A stretch of 64,000 bases of DNA from Takakia lepidozioides. Taxonomy: Eukaryota > Streptophyta > Takakiopsida > Takakiales > Takakiaceae. Under the pieces are notes generated by a model that did not search any database, was not told the DNA's origin, and saw nothing but the letters and a program-made list of their open reading frames with translations. The number at the start of each line of letters is the position of its first letter. Within the stretch, counting starts at the first letter, position 1. This document shows, piece by piece, positions 32,729 through 43,770 of the stretch. A program made the translations under genes and the position numbers. The stretch spans positions 6,944,001 through 7,008,000 of the forward strand of contig CM060734.1 in assembly GCA_030704615.1 (NCBI GenBank), read 5' to 3'.

Positions 32729-33290
32729 CTCTTGGTGAAGCAAGTGGTTGATCAAGCAAGTGGTGCATGTGTGGAGAATGCTTCCCAAGTATGGCTTCCA
32801 ATTTCAAACTTGAGGAGAACTAGAAGGTGAAGGGAGCAAGTTGATTCCCTTGTGTATGAGGTGATGCATGTGTGGAGCATGCTTTTGGCTTGAGCTTTGC
32901 AATTTCAAGCTTGAGAGGAGTGGCTCTTGAGCTAGCAAGTGAAGGGAGCTTGAATGACCAAGGCTTGAGAGGAGACAAGGCTTGGTGGCTTGCCAAATGC
33001 CTTGGTACCCCATAGAATTCATGGATGCTTGAGGGGATTAAGCATAGAACCCCAAGGAGCACAAACCCTAGCTTGGTAAGGCTAAACCTCAAGGAAATAG
33101 AAGGGGAAGCGGCTAAAGCTTAGGGGGAAATGGCTAAACCCTAGGAGGAAATGAACTACTCTATGAGGGGGAAAAGACTATTGCCAGGGGGAAATGACTA
33201 TTCCAAGGGGGAAATGGTTATTCCTAAGGAGAATACAAGGGGAATACAAGGAAAATACGTATAGGCCCAGGGAAATACTGGAGGAATACT
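32729..33290 (+). other. leader with GGGGGAAAT repeats
   Basis: Non-coding, purine-rich. Units of ~20-24 bp containing 'GGGGGAAATG.CTA' repeat at about 33100-33240, directly before the ORFs of the next element. This is probably the untranslated leader of the retroelement that follows. Confidence 0.4.
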
Positions 33291-34565
33291 ATGGCATATT
33301 CTCAAGAATATTCACATGGAACTTTGAGAACCTATTGGGAACTTGGGGTGGACGAGCACAGGGCAAGATTGCAAGTAGGGGATCTTTACCAAGAAACGAG
33401 TTTCTTCAGGAACCAGGGATTCACTTGCACCAAAGCCGAGTATCCAGGGTTGAGGGAAATTGGCCAGATATTAAACATTCTGTTTGCCATGAAACAGAAC
33501 CAACAGTATCTTAGCAGATCTTTTACGGAGGAGGTTCTGAAAGCTTTGAGAGGAGAGGATGTAGCTTGGGCGGAGATGATGCACAGTGGTCTGGTGGAGG
33601 AGATGAAACGATTACAGAATACTACTGCCAAGTCCCCAATTATTGTGTCTGGCCCAATTATTGCACAGATCATCTTTGATTCTTGCTTGCTTGATGCGCA
33701 TGAACGCAAAGTAATGGGGGTATTTGAGGCAGCCACAACTGCAGTTGAGGAGCAAGGCTCTTCACAAGGTGAAAGAGGATTAGAGAGGCAGCACCAGTCC
33801 AAGAGACAGAAGAGGGACACAACTGTAATGGCAGATCCACTGACCACGAGGAACCCTCACGATGATGTTTCCATAGCTCCTGCACAGGATGGGGTGCAGC
33901 AGCACAATGGGCTGTTATTACTGGAAGCACGGCCATTAGAGAGGGAGACAGAAGTCACTTCATACCACGGCCAGCACAACAAGCTGACCAAGTTGCCCCA
34001 GTGGTAACTCAGACTGGACTTGCTATTACACCGGAACCTCTTACTGTGGAGAGAGAGGGATTGGACATCCCCACTACAGAGCAAGTAGTGGCAGAAATTG
34101 AGAGGGGCAACCTTCTCTATGAAAACTCTGGCATGGTCGGAGACCCTATGGTACCAAAGATGCAGAATCTGCCCAATGAAATCCCTGTTGTGCAGGTTAT
34201 GCCCAAACCTGTGGCGGAGGTTGAAGGGGTAAAGGGCAAGGGTATTGCAGCACCTTGTGGAAGATGAGGTTGTTTAGGAAGAAGATCTTGTGGGATCATG
34301 GCCTGATTGGTTTGTGAAACATCAAACGGTAGAGAAACAGGAAGAACAGCAGCAGGTTTTCCATGAAGACCCACAGCAGGCCATGCTTATGAGTTCCATA
34401 AGCAGGACTCTCAATCTATTGGGCACCTATGTCAAGACTCATGTTCCTTCCACTCAATTGGTAGCTTTGTGGGAGGAGCTCAAGCAAGAGCTTGAGGCAA
34501 GAATTGCCATTGAGTGTACAAACAAGGTGGATGTGGAAGCCAACCTCAAGTTGCAGAAAGAGTGA
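33291..34565 (+). pseudogene. unrecognised retroelement ORF 1 (frameshifted)
   Basis: Three successive rightward frames (33291-34007, 34001-34267, 34290-34565) read as one decayed protein. There is an N-terminal helical part (EIGQILNILFAMKQNQQYL, EEVLKALRGEDVAWAEMM), a basic SKRQKRD patch, a polar linker, and QEEQQQVFHEDPQQAMLMSS followed by a helix-rich end (LVALWEELKQELEARIAIE). No zinc knuckle or enzyme motif is seen. Position after an LTR-like repeat and leader suggests a gag-like structural protein; the family is unknown to me. Confidence 0.4.
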
Positions 34566-34662
34566 CACTAAAGCTGCCCTATAGCTTGCAAAGGAAATTT
34601 TAATTGAAGCAGGTCTTGAGCAGGAGAAGTTGCATGAAGTGCATAAGTAGCAACTATACCAG

Positions 34663-35454
34663 ATGCAGGTTCAGCATGAGAGCAAGTTGCATGAAGTGAA
34701 ATTGCTTCATACAGAATTGGAAGCAGTCCATCAAAAAATGATCATACAGTGTGCCACACTAACGACTGATCTGGAGATGGTTGCACAAGAAGTCAAGAAC
34801 CAAGCTGAGAGATGTATAACGGCGGAGACAGAGGCACTAGAGCAGGGGAAATTCATTGCAGACATGAAGGATACTATCTGTCACAATGAATATACACTTC
34901 AGCAGTTGCACCAGGTTGATGTCCAGAAGGACAGGTACATCTTTGAGTTGCAGCAAACCATCACAGTACGGGACAATGAACTTTCTGTGAGTGAAAAAGC
35001 TTGGAAAGAAGCCAATAATTTGTCAGCTACCTATGTAGCTCTGGTTGAGCCTCATGCAAAGCACATGGAGAATTTGCAAGCATACAGGCTCAAGGAGGAG
35101 CATGATCTCCGTGGTGTTACACAGGACTTGGTAGATAATCATCTTTTGCAAGAGTGGTTAATACAAGGGCCGGTGGAAGGGAAAGCACCAAGAAAGCTCA
35201 CCCAAGACGAGATGAATGATCTCAGGCTACGGGTGCAGAACATTGCCACAACCACTATAGACAATGTCTATAGTCGGATAGCTGAGTTACAGGAGGATGT
35301 AGAAGGGCTGCAGACTCAAGTGGATGACTTGAGCTCCAACATTGACAAAAGGGCCTTTGTTCCTGAGGAACAGCTCATGGCTACTTATTTGCACGCAAGG
35401 ACTTTGATTTTCCAATTTTCAGCACAGGAAGTGCAGGACTTGCCAACACCATGA
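34663..35454 (+). CDS. coiled-coil protein of the same element (263 aa)
   Basis: An open frame dominated by heptad-like helices (KLHEVKLLHTELEAVHQKM, TTDLEMVAQEVKNQAERC, RIAELQEDVEGLQTQVDDL). It continues the polar coiled coil of the preceding frame; an in-frame TAG upstream (about 34648) separates them. Likely part of a long structural polyprotein that multimerises. No catalytic motif. Confidence 0.45.
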   Translation: MQVQHESKLHEVKLLHTELEAVHQKMIIQCATLTTDLEMVAQEVKNQAERCITAETEALEQGKFIADMKDTICHNEYTLQQLHQVDVQKDRYIFELQQTITVRDNELSVSEKAWKEANNLSATYVALVEPHAKHMENLQAYRLKEEHDLRGVTQDLVDNHLLQEWLIQGPVEGKAPRKLTQDEMNDLRLRVQNIATTTIDNVYSRIAELQEDVEGLQTQVDDLSSNIDKRAFVPEEQLMATYLHARTLIFQFSAQEVQDLPTP

Positions 35455-35798
35455 GGGACTATGGCAACAACATCACAGCAACCACACCAGGTCCATAGTG
35501 TTGATACCATGGCACTGCAGCAATTACTGTCTGAGGTTTGGGGTGATGCTTCTTTTAACCCACCTACTACTCCTGCTGCACTTGAATACAATTAGGCTAT
35601 AATTCTACCCTTCAACCAAATTCCCATTGTTATGAATTTGGCTTGGAAAGAATTCAGTCCTCCAAAGTCTTTGGCACACTATTACCAGATTATGCGCATT
35701 TGGTTGCCAGTGGCAACTTCTTCCAACTGACAGACCCATTGAAAATCATCATTTCGCGCGGTATTGGTTTGAGGCAGGAACCATGCTGAAGTAGTTAA

Positions 35799-36566
35799 TT
35801 GCCTTCTAGATTGTTCATGCATTCATTTACACCAAGACCAAGGAGGTACCTAGTTTGGTCGTGGGTTGTGGACTGTATTATGTTGCTTGTTTCACGCTAT
35901 CACATTGAGCAGCAAAAGATACAGATGAGATTTCAGACTTATTCCGGTGGGGAGCATTGGATGTTACCTTCAGTTCCACCACATACATATATGTATGATG
36001 TAAGGATCATGCTTCAAAAGGATCCCCAACTTTGTTCTTGGTTTACTTTTGCTCTGGAGAACTTGGGTCTTGACCACATTTTTCCCAAGGGGCATGAAGC
36101 CAGGAAGTGGCTACACTTCTCCAAAGTCATTGGCACACCACTCAGCTATACAGATGATGAGCTACGGGCATACACTAATCTTGCCCGCAAGAGGTTGACA
36201 CAAGTCTTACAATATAAGCTTCCAGACATGGTGGGCATACACTGTATGCCAGTCAGGATTCCTGCAAAGCCACCGAAGGACAGGAAACAGTACGGCCAAC
36301 GGGGGGAAGATGATTCGGATACTACTGGTTCAGTGGACGGGAATTTTGACATGGCTGAGGATTATGCGATACAAATGGCGGAGAAGAAACGACGGGGATC
36401 TCCTATGCCTGAAAAGTTACCTCCATATCAGCCTAAGGCCGGACAGTCAAATCCATCTAGTCGACAATCATCCCCACCCAGCCAGCGATATGGCTCGGGC
36501 TCACACATAGAGCCCTCCGAGGGACTCTCACCGGCAGAAGGGTGCTCGTTCACAAAGGTTTGCTGA
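35799..36566 (+). CDS. unrecognised C-terminal ORF of the element (255 aa)
   Basis: The globular first part (RYHIEQQKIQMRFQTYSGG, CSWFTFALENLGLDHIFPKG, YTDDELRAYTNLARKRLTQV) is followed by a Ser/Pro-rich tail (SNPSSRQSSPPSQRYGSG). A purine-rich tract and a possible LTR start follow within 60 bp. I do not recognise the family; it may be a capsid-like domain of an unusual gag. No RT is visible downstream, so the element is probably non-autonomous. Confidence 0.4.
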   Translation: MPSRLFMHSFTPRPRRYLVWSWVVDCIMLLVSRYHIEQQKIQMRFQTYSGGEHWMLPSVPPHTYMYDVRIMLQKDPQLCSWFTFALENLGLDHIFPKGHEARKWLHFSKVIGTPLSYTDDELRAYTNLARKRLTQVLQYKLPDMVGIHCMPVRIPAKPPKDRKQYGQRGEDDSDTTGSVDGNFDMAEDYAIQMAEKKRRGSPMPEKLPPYQPKAGQSNPSSRQSSPPSQRYGSGSHIEPSEGLSPAEGCSFTKVC

Positions 36567-36616
36567 TCCTAAGCAGTAAACCATGAGGACACGTTTTTTT
36601 GAGATGGGGAGGGATA

Positions 36617-37440
36617 ATGTTAGAGGGCTGTCTGGGACTTAGACAGTTTTACGGGTTCTGTGGGGTACCCTTAATTTTGCGCAGACCTACGGTGGTAGAC
36701 TCACCAATACAAACCTTATGGGTGACAGACACAGGCCTTAGGGGTGGTAGACAGGCTTACACAATCAGTGACAGTCTTACACAGTTAGACACAGCTTGAC
36801 ACAACCTGTCACAGCCTGACACAGCCTAACACGGTCAGTCACAGCCTTACACAGCCTATCACAGCCTATCACAGTCTATCACAACCTGACACAGCCAGTC
36901 ACAGTCTGACACGGCCAGTCACAGCTCGGCACAGTCATAGCCCGACACAGCTTGGCACAGCCCGTCACAGCGTTCACAGGGAACGATTATCATTGGCAGG
37001 GAATGATTGTGTGGGAACGACATCTGCAGAGGGAACGTGCATTCTGTCTTGGATGACAGTTAGTTAGTTAGGTGGTTAGAACAGCTTGCAGGTAGAATAG
37101 GCAGAGTAGCAACATGGAGGGGGTCACTTCTGAGATCGCTTCTTGGACATCACTTGAGGAGATCAGGCGGAGAGCACAGGGTTGGAGATTACACAGAGGA
37201 GGAGATACGACGAGATGATGCTTGATTCATGCAAGCTGTAGAGATGCACTGTAGAGAAGATTAGAGACACCATGGCTTCGGCCTGATACATGATAGATAT
37301 TAATATGATTCCTATTTCATATTCACACCGTGTAGAGAGATATGAGTGAAGCTGTGGAATGAATGCTTGAGTAGTTGGAACATGGTAGATTGCAGAAGCA
37401 ATCTGATACTTAATCATAGACAGTGAGGTAAATTGTTAAC
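36617..37440 (+). repeat. possible 3' LTR with ~10-bp CACAG tandem repeats
   Basis: A polypurine-like tract GAGATGGGGAGGGATAA (36600-36616) is followed immediately by TGTTAGAGGG, the expected layout of a 3' LTR. From about 36745 to 36985 there are degenerate 10-11-bp units (CACAGCCTGA, CACAGTCTAT, CACGGCCAGT). The downstream end is not defined. No second copy is in the window, so the LTR call is tentative. Confidence 0.4.
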
Positions 37441-38140
37441 ATGAATGCAAGAAGGAATACAAATAGGAAGCACCCCCATGATACACTAGTTGTAGGTCAT
37501 GACTGATTGTTCTGAGCGGGCTGAGTACTTAGAGATTTCCAACTCTTCTATCTTGGAGTTTCCACCTCGGATAGCTAAGGGATGGGTGAGTAAAAGCCGC
37601 TCGACAAGGCAGTACACTGAAATGCAAACTTCATAATGTTGTTGCCAGTGGACACATACTTCTTGGTTTATCAAAATTCAAATCTCAGTTCTCTTGCTTT
37701 TTTCTCCGCTTCTTAAATATGAAAACAGCAGCAGGTTCAATCTGGGGTTTGCATTTTTTTATTGGGGCGAATGTCACACATTTTCTGTACCTACGCTACT
37801 TTATAATCCCATGGCTTCATAGGAAAGTGAGTTCGTGGTAATCTAGTAGTAGGATAGTATAGAATTTTGCTGGTTCTATATTTGTTAATCATGGTTGCCC
37901 GATTGTTGGAGGTTAATGCATAGTTTATGGCTTGTATGCATTGACCACAATCTTCTCCAAGCAATGACTTGTTCTTTGGAGTCTGGCTTTCACATCATTC
38001 TAGAAAGTTGCATGAGCAAAGTTTACATGCATGCTCAGCCTCATATGTACACAGACGAGCAGATTGCAGGTCACTCGCTAGGCAATTAGGTGGCATTGTC
38101 AGTACCGGTCGTGCCAATTAGGAACCCAAACTATCATTGG
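37441..38140. other. no feature seen
   Basis: AT-rich sequence with only short, unrecognised ORFs and no repeats matching elsewhere in the window. Confidence 0.4.
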
Positions 38141-38150
38141 GGATGATGTG

Positions 38151-38290
38151 TGTTGCAGGAAATATAGTGTTGAAATTGCTCACAATGTGTCGACACTGAA
38201 GAGGAAAGCGAAAGTGGAGCGTGCTACACAGTGGAATGTTGCAGTGCGAGCAAATCAAAGAGTCAAAGACCTGTCTCACAACTGTTGTGT
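38151..38290 (+). pseudogene. ribosomal protein eL32 (60S L32) C-terminal exon fragment
   Basis: Immediately after an acceptor-like ...GTTGCAG the frame reads KYSVEIAHNVSTLKRKAKVE, then RATQWNVAV. eL32 C-termini have the pattern AEIAHNVST.KRK..VERA.Q..V. The match then drifts away and continues to a stop near 38434. No upstream eL32 exon is visible in the window. It is either a captured exon or a decayed gene. Confidence 0.55.
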
Positions 38291-38899
38291 TGTCTTATTC
38301 TACGATTGCTCTGATCAGTCTACCTTTCCCAAATGGCAAACATTGATTAAATCTTATCATGTGCTTCATGGGGGATTTTTCCCAAATTGTGACGTTTGTG
38401 CAAACGACATTGATCGTTGTGCTTGGTTCACATAAATGTTTGAATGACACCCTAGATGCCCGAGAGGCTGATTCCGGAAAACAGCCAGACCATGTTGTGT
38501 CATTATAGTACATCCTTCCTTTTTTACTCCATGTAAGCATTACTCAATTACATGGATCTTCAATGGCAATGTCTTCTCATTGCACTGGGCTCGGTGAGAT
38601 CTCGGCTTTGGTGTGGAAGGAAGGTAATGGGGTTCGGGTGCTATTGGAAGAAGGGTTGGGTATTATATCTTCTACTTATGAACCATGGTGAAAAGGTGCG
38701 CGCTCCTTCTTATCCACAATTTGTCGTCCAGCATTCAGCCATTATCATTCATTTGCAAGATTTCATCCACATTCATCCATATTCTGAGCGTGTCATCCAC
38801 ATTGATTCTCCTTCATTCAAATTCTTAGTCTTGTTGTCTTTTTTAGATCTCCAGGTAACCGTGTCGCTACTTTACCCAGATCTCCACACTTAGCCATGG

Positions 38900-40450
38900 C
38901 CGCCGCCATGGATTCTGCTCCCGAACTTGGTGCTCTTGGCACGAGGTGGTCTCGCCGCCTCAGTCTCCTCCTTCTCTAGCAATACCTCTTACTGCTGCTC
39001 CACTACGCTTCTTTTAAGCTCTATCATGGTTCTTTTAGAATGGAATTCACCAACCTATACCCATCGAAAGGTGCTCCGGGATGTCTTCTAGGTACTCCAA
39101 CTTGAGCTTTCCACAAGAGCGTCGGCTTCTACCGAAGCAGGCTCTCACGGAGCATCCGCGATACCCTCCCATTCAGGCTAGTTGGTTCATGTTTGTTAAA
39201 AATCTTCTTATGTGGTTTCTTATGACCTTCAAGCATGGCTACGGAATGCTCTGCTGCGGCTCCCTTATGAGACTCTGGAACCCGTTTCACGTTCTATGCT
39301 GGAACTTCATCAAGACCTACGTTATTCCTTCACACCAAGGCCCTATCCCCTCCTGCTCGGAGGGGCTGCGGATCTAGGGTGGCTTGCCCTACAGGCTTAC
39401 TCAACGTGCTGAGAGGATTGGCCTCATCATCGTTCTCACTCTAATGTTGACTTCTACTGCAACCCCTGTGCACACTGAGCTGCTGCTCAAGACGTGCAAC
39501 CACATTGTTTTTAGCTCATGGCTTAACCATTCAACCCTTCATCAAGTGGATTGCATCTAGTACAACGAGCGCCCCTTCACTTGCTACTCTGCACCAACAT
39601 ACTCGTCTACTCATAATCTCGACATCTTGCTAAAGACCATTCTCCAGCTTCAAGGCCTACTCAACAAAGACCGATGGTAGCAGACTACCCACGTGCACTT
39701 CTACTCAAGCCTCCCTAGGGAATGGCTGCAGTCTGTGGATTCCAAGCCTATTATACTCCACAATCCACTTCCATCATCAAGGAGAGATTCAATTCCCAGA
39801 TAATCCACTCTGAATGATTTGGATGCAACGACACCGGTGCAACTGGCAACATTCTCGCTTACAGATGTGCAGCGGAATAAGTATGCAGTAAGGCCGCTCA
39901 ATTTCCAGCACCTCCGTTGTTGTCTTGTGACTGGCTGAAGGGTGATCCAGCAGCTGAAAGGGATGCAACTCACAGCTCAAATTTGCTACTTCCCTGCGAT
40001 GAAATCACCTATCCTGTCTGTTTTGGCAAGGGAGACCCTCATTTTCAACACTATCGTTACTACCGTCAACCCCCTGGAGTAGTTCCCCCAACGCCAGCCC
40101 GTGACCAGCCAACCAGCTAAGTCCCAGCTTCCCCCAACTCTCTGTGAAGACCCATGTGGTGGTGTGGTGTGGCAAACAACAGGAGATCCTACTTGGTGTA
40201 TGCCGGAGAACCTTGTTTCATTTCAAAACAGGGACTGGTTGCAGTATGTGGATTCCAAGCCCATTATGCTTTACAATCCACTCCTAGCACCAAATTTGTC
40301 CAGGAGTGATTCAATATTCAGATATGCCAGCATTGCAGCTCCTAGTTACTACCACCACTTCAACTCTTTCAATATGTCATCGCAGATGAAGACATTGGCA
40401 GATTATGTGTACACAACATCAGCTATCACAACTGAAGTTTGAAATGTGCC
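38900..40450 (+). pseudogene. decayed unknown coding region with an internal duplication
   Basis: Rightward reading passes between frames. Two places encode similar segments: EWLQSVDSKPIILHNPL (about 39720-39770) and DWLQYVDSKPIMLYNPLLA (about 40227-40283). Each is followed by a Ser/Asp-rich segment. The duplication suggests retroelement or captured-gene sequence. The family is not recognised. Confidence 0.35.
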
Positions 40451-40670
40451 ATGTTCCCAAATCTCTTCAAGGACAGATACCTACCGTGGGCCTTAAGTTT
40501 GACGAAGCTACTTTACAACTCATTGCTGGACAATGGCTGGATGCTGAGCCTTTTTGGCAAGGTACCCAGTCCAAAAATCCTTGTTTCAAGCTGGCCCCTT
40601 TGGCTTCAGGGCTTCCCATGGGGCGGATCTCCCTCGCAGTCGCCCTCTCATTCAATACCTTAAGTGTGTT

Positions 40671-40883
40671 GTCATCCTTCAAAGGTATGGCTGTCAGGTC
40701 ATTCAGAAGGCATTGGAGGTGGCAGATGTGGATCAATAGACACGGGTTTCAGAGCTGGATGGACATGTCATGCGTTATGTTCAAGGCCAAAATGGAAACC
40801 ATCTGATCCAGAAATGCATTGATTGTGTATCCCCGGACATAATCCATTTTATAATTTCTTCCTGCGTCTATGGGCAGGTTATC
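40671..40883 (+). pseudogene. Pumilio (PUF) RNA-binding protein fragment
   Basis: The frame reads ILQRYGCQVIQKALEVADVD, a stop at 40737-40739, then [38 protein letters not shown] and YGQV. These are consecutive PUF repeats with RNA-contacting side chains visible in YGCQVIQ and NGNHLIQ. The break after GQV falls where the sequence changes to a CCHC gag fragment on the other strand. It is a fragment; no other PUF repeats are seen nearby. Confidence 0.75.
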
Positions 40884-40884
40884 C

Positions 40885-41315
40885 ACTACAGGGGTTACCA
40901 CACTCACAGCTACACTCGGTCCGGCTTCCATATTTCCTACTTCCGCCTCATGCTTGATTCGTAACTGGCATTCATGTTTCCAGTGTCCCTCTTTCTTGCA
41001 GTAGTGGCATCTCGTGATTTCTTTGTTTCTGGGTTGATGTTCTCTATCATGTGGTGGATAGTCATCTCGTGGCCTCTGATAACGATTACCCATATTGTAT
41101 CGTCTTGGTCCATCCGATCCTCCCTGTCGGATTTGGATTTGGTGTACCCCCACCTCTCGTGTGTACCCACTCTTCTTGGCCCGTTGATTGTATATACAAT
41201 GGCTGGTATTATGATTGTTCATATGACAAATATCACAGTATTTGTCTTTCACGTGGCATTCCGTTGCCAAGTGCCCTGCAGTCCCACATTTGTAGCTCTC
41301 CATCTGCCCTCTCAA
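40885..41315 (-). pseudogene. gag: retroelement gag nucleocapsid fragment with zinc knuckles
   Basis: The leftward frame has two complete CX2CX4HX4C knuckles (CDICHMNNHNTSHC and CHYCKKEGHWKHEC) and one that has lost its first Cys (YKCGTAGHLATEC). It is not closely similar to the DNMT-element gag. The open frame continues to 40749, but that part is antisense to the Pumilio fragment and not real gag. At its 5' side lies the GA microsatellite ending LINE copy B. Confidence 0.6.
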
Positions 41316-41321
41316 CTACTC

Positions 41322-41342
41322 CAAGAGAGAGAGAGAGAGAGA
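41322..41342. repeat. GA microsatellite at the LINE 3' end
   Basis: A short (GA)n run directly beyond the conserved LINE 3' segment. The same position beside the intronic copy (26638-26650) is CT-rich. Such simple tails are typical of LINE 3' ends. Confidence 0.6.
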
Positions 41343-41795
41343 AGACTCCGGCCAAAGCCGGCGTAACTAAGAGCCACTTCGCCTTACGGCTACTGCCCCC
41401 TTTCGGGGGTGGGCCCTATAAAGAGAACAAGTGTCCAGGGGAGGTAGTAAATATGGTAGCGGTGCCTAGGATACCCGGGGATGCCGCAGAGGGGTTGGAC
41501 TCGAGGTGTCGCTTATTGGTGAAGATGGCAGTGAGGGAGCGGAGCGCTGTGAGGTGGAGGGCTTTAAAGCATTTGTGGATCGAGGGGATAGGGATTTGAA
41601 GATTGTCGTGTAGCGCGTTTATACTGGCGATATGAATCCCACCTCTAGTACTAGCTGTGATAATTGATAGGGGGCCGGTGCGCCACCCACGCTGGCAGAT
41701 GGCGAGGAGGAGGGAGGCATATTTTTGTCGTTTCTCTAGGGTGGAGGGGGCTGGGTAGCGGTCATTACAGTATGTGAATTCAACGAAGTGAATGG

Positions 41796-42275
41796 TTAAT
41801 TCTGGGGAAGGGGAATTGGGTAGGGGGGCATTGATGGGTAAGCCTTGGACAAGTAGGATATCCGGGCAGAGCCGAGAGGGACAGGTACAGGGTGAGTGAT
41901 GACAAATACATGGAAGTATCCAGTGAGGGGCAGTGTGGTCAGGGGGTCGGCCTTGGTAGGTACCAGCATTGATGAGTGAGAACCATCTGTTTTATGATCT
42001 GGACATGAGAAGTTTATGGATGTGCCAAACTGCGTGATTATGGCGGTGATGCGGAGACCATGTATAACGGGGTGAATACACTGACTAAGGAGGTGGGGCC
42101 GGGTGTCACGTACTGTATGTGTATGTGAGCATAACGGGCAGTTGGGGGATGGGAATAGGCGTGGCCAAAAGATGTGCTTGCGTTGGTGTCCCATGTATTG
42201 GGCGTAACGAAATTTGAGCGTTTGTTGGATTTGCTCGTCGGTGACAGTCTTGGTGTGCCATAAGTAGTTTGACAA
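41796..42275 (-). pseudogene. LINE C-terminal zinc-binding region (zf-RVT-like)
   Basis: The motif CPLCSHTHTVRDTRPHLLSQC matches the CxxC...HxxxxC pattern found at the C-terminus of many plant LINE ORF2 proteins, which probably contacts nucleic acid. The region upstream (QTLKFRYAQYMGHQRKHIF) is also typical. It lies in a different frame from the RNase H. Confidence 0.65.
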
Positions 42276-42384
42276 TTTGTGGTGAAGAACTGTAGATTGT
42301 GTCCATTTTTGGATATGGGCTTTGGTATGGCTGATAGAGGCTGAGGCTTGTTTATGTGCTTCGCGTGTGAGAGTGGATTTTAGG

Positions 42385-43059
42385 TTACGTATGGGTAGTA
42401 GGGGGTCCTGGTACTGGGTGAATTAGCCAGAATGGGTGAGTGTGAGCAATATGGATGGGGTCGGCCGTGGGATCCAATGGGGGTTGGGCGGCCCCTGCCT
42501 GGGCGAGGAGGTCTGCGTTTTCGTTACCGGTGATACCAGTGTGGGAGCGAACTTTGAGAAAGTGTATGGGGGTGATTAATGGAAGCCGCACGGTTAATGA
42601 TAGCTGCAATGAGGTTCCGGTCTGGGTGGTGGAGGTGGCAGGAGGGGCTGGAGAGGTGGTTGCAGAGAAGAAATAGTGAGGTAAGGCTGTCTGTGAAAAT
42701 GTAGTATGGGGGGAGAAGGAGAGTGCTTCAAAGATTGCCATAAGCTCAACGCATAATATAGTGGCTGGGCCTGGAAGTCTAAGAGCTACCCCACGATTAT
42801 TAGCAGCGTGAAAAACACCGTAGCCAGCGTTAGAGCCGGATTGGGAGCCATCTGTATAGTGGGAGTGTGAGGGAGAAAATTTGAGCGGCAGACGTAGATG
42901 TGAGACCGGTGGGTCAGTAGGGGGTGGGAGAGGGGCAGGAGGAGGGCGCGGTAGCGCCCTTATCCAGGCCTTGCTTGGGTTGACTCTGGGAAATAGGGTG
43001 GGTAAAGAGCAAGATGTAGAGGGAAGATGATGTGTGTTGGGGGTAATGGAGACTTTCAT
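42385..43059 (-). pseudogene. LINE RNase H, copy B
   Basis: HYTDGSQSGSNAGYGVFHAA (first catalytic Asp), VELMAIFEAL (Glu) and KVRSHTGITGNENADLLAQA (the final Asp in the NADLLA motif) are present. The block between, where the third catalytic residue is expected, is scrambled, indicating compensated frameshifts. An Alu-free plant-type LINE with its own RNase H is the simplest reading. The protein would act after RT in cDNA processing. Confidence 0.75.
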
Positions 43060-43299
43060 CCCCCATGTGCATACGAGTCAGTAGTGTAAGGTAGAGGGGA
43101 GGGTAATGGGCGTGGAGGTGGGATGGGTGTGTTGGATAAGTAGAAGTGACGTAGTGGTGGATTCTAAGCGTCGGAGGTATTTAGGGGAGGGGAGGTTGTG
43201 TTTGTATAGTAGCTAGTTTGGTTCAAAGGTGGCTAGAAGGGTGACGCCATGGGGGAGTTGAAGAAGGGGGTGGGGGTTGTCTCACTACAACAAATGGGG

Positions 43300-43770
43300 G
43301 GGGTTTGCGACGCCAGGCCGTCGCAGCCAAACCCCGCGGGTCGCCACCTGGCCATCGCACGGGTTGATGAAGGGCAAATGGCAGCCCTTCCATGCGACAC
43401 CCAAGCGTCACCCCCCAGCGAAGGGCAGAAGGCAGCCATTTCTGGCGACGGCCGGTTGTCGCACGCCGAAAAAAAAAACTCTTTCTTGCCCTTTCTTTCA
43501 TCGCAGCCCTTTCTTGCGACGCCAGGCCGTCGCATGGTGGCATGAATGGAAAAAGGCCCCTGCGATGGCCGGGCGTCGCAAACTACCCGGTTGCCCTATT
43601 CTTGGAAAACCAAAAAATAGGTCACAGTTTGCGACGGCTGGCCATCGCCGTTTGCGACCCCAGGCCTCATAAATCCATTCAAAAAAATCGCAGTTGGCGA
43701 CGGTTGGCCGTCGCCATTTGCGACCCCTGGCCTCATAGATCCTAAAAACCGCGTCGCAAGTGGCGACGTG
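43300..43770. repeat. left subterminal repeat array of the CACTA
   Basis: Repeated inverted pairs of GCGACG-type motifs (for example TTGCGACGCCAGGCCGTCGCA) occur here. In En/Spm elements subterminal repeats bind an element protein (TnpA) that brings the ends together; the same role is inferred. The array is extremely CpG-rich. Confidence 0.7.

Larger units (their letters stand above)
41330..43282 (-). mobile_element. LINE copy B, 3' part (RNase H, zinc motif, 3' end)
   Basis: Continuation of the LINE at 64000-61518, separated by the CACTA element. It begins at the insertion point 43282, where the sequence aligns with 6960-6990 of copy A. It includes an RNase H (43059-42385) and a C-terminal Cys/His segment (42275-41796), and ends in the conserved 3' segment and GA run near 41330. 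Confidence 0.85.

Noticed and set aside
40749-40880. C-terminal extension of the CCHC gag ORF
   Set aside because: It is the antisense of the Pumilio coding fragment; the gag part stops near 40885.
43249-43745. Several ORFs of ~100-130 aa at the left CACTA end
   Set aside because: They read through CG-rich subterminal repeats in multiple frames on both strands; no conserved domain.
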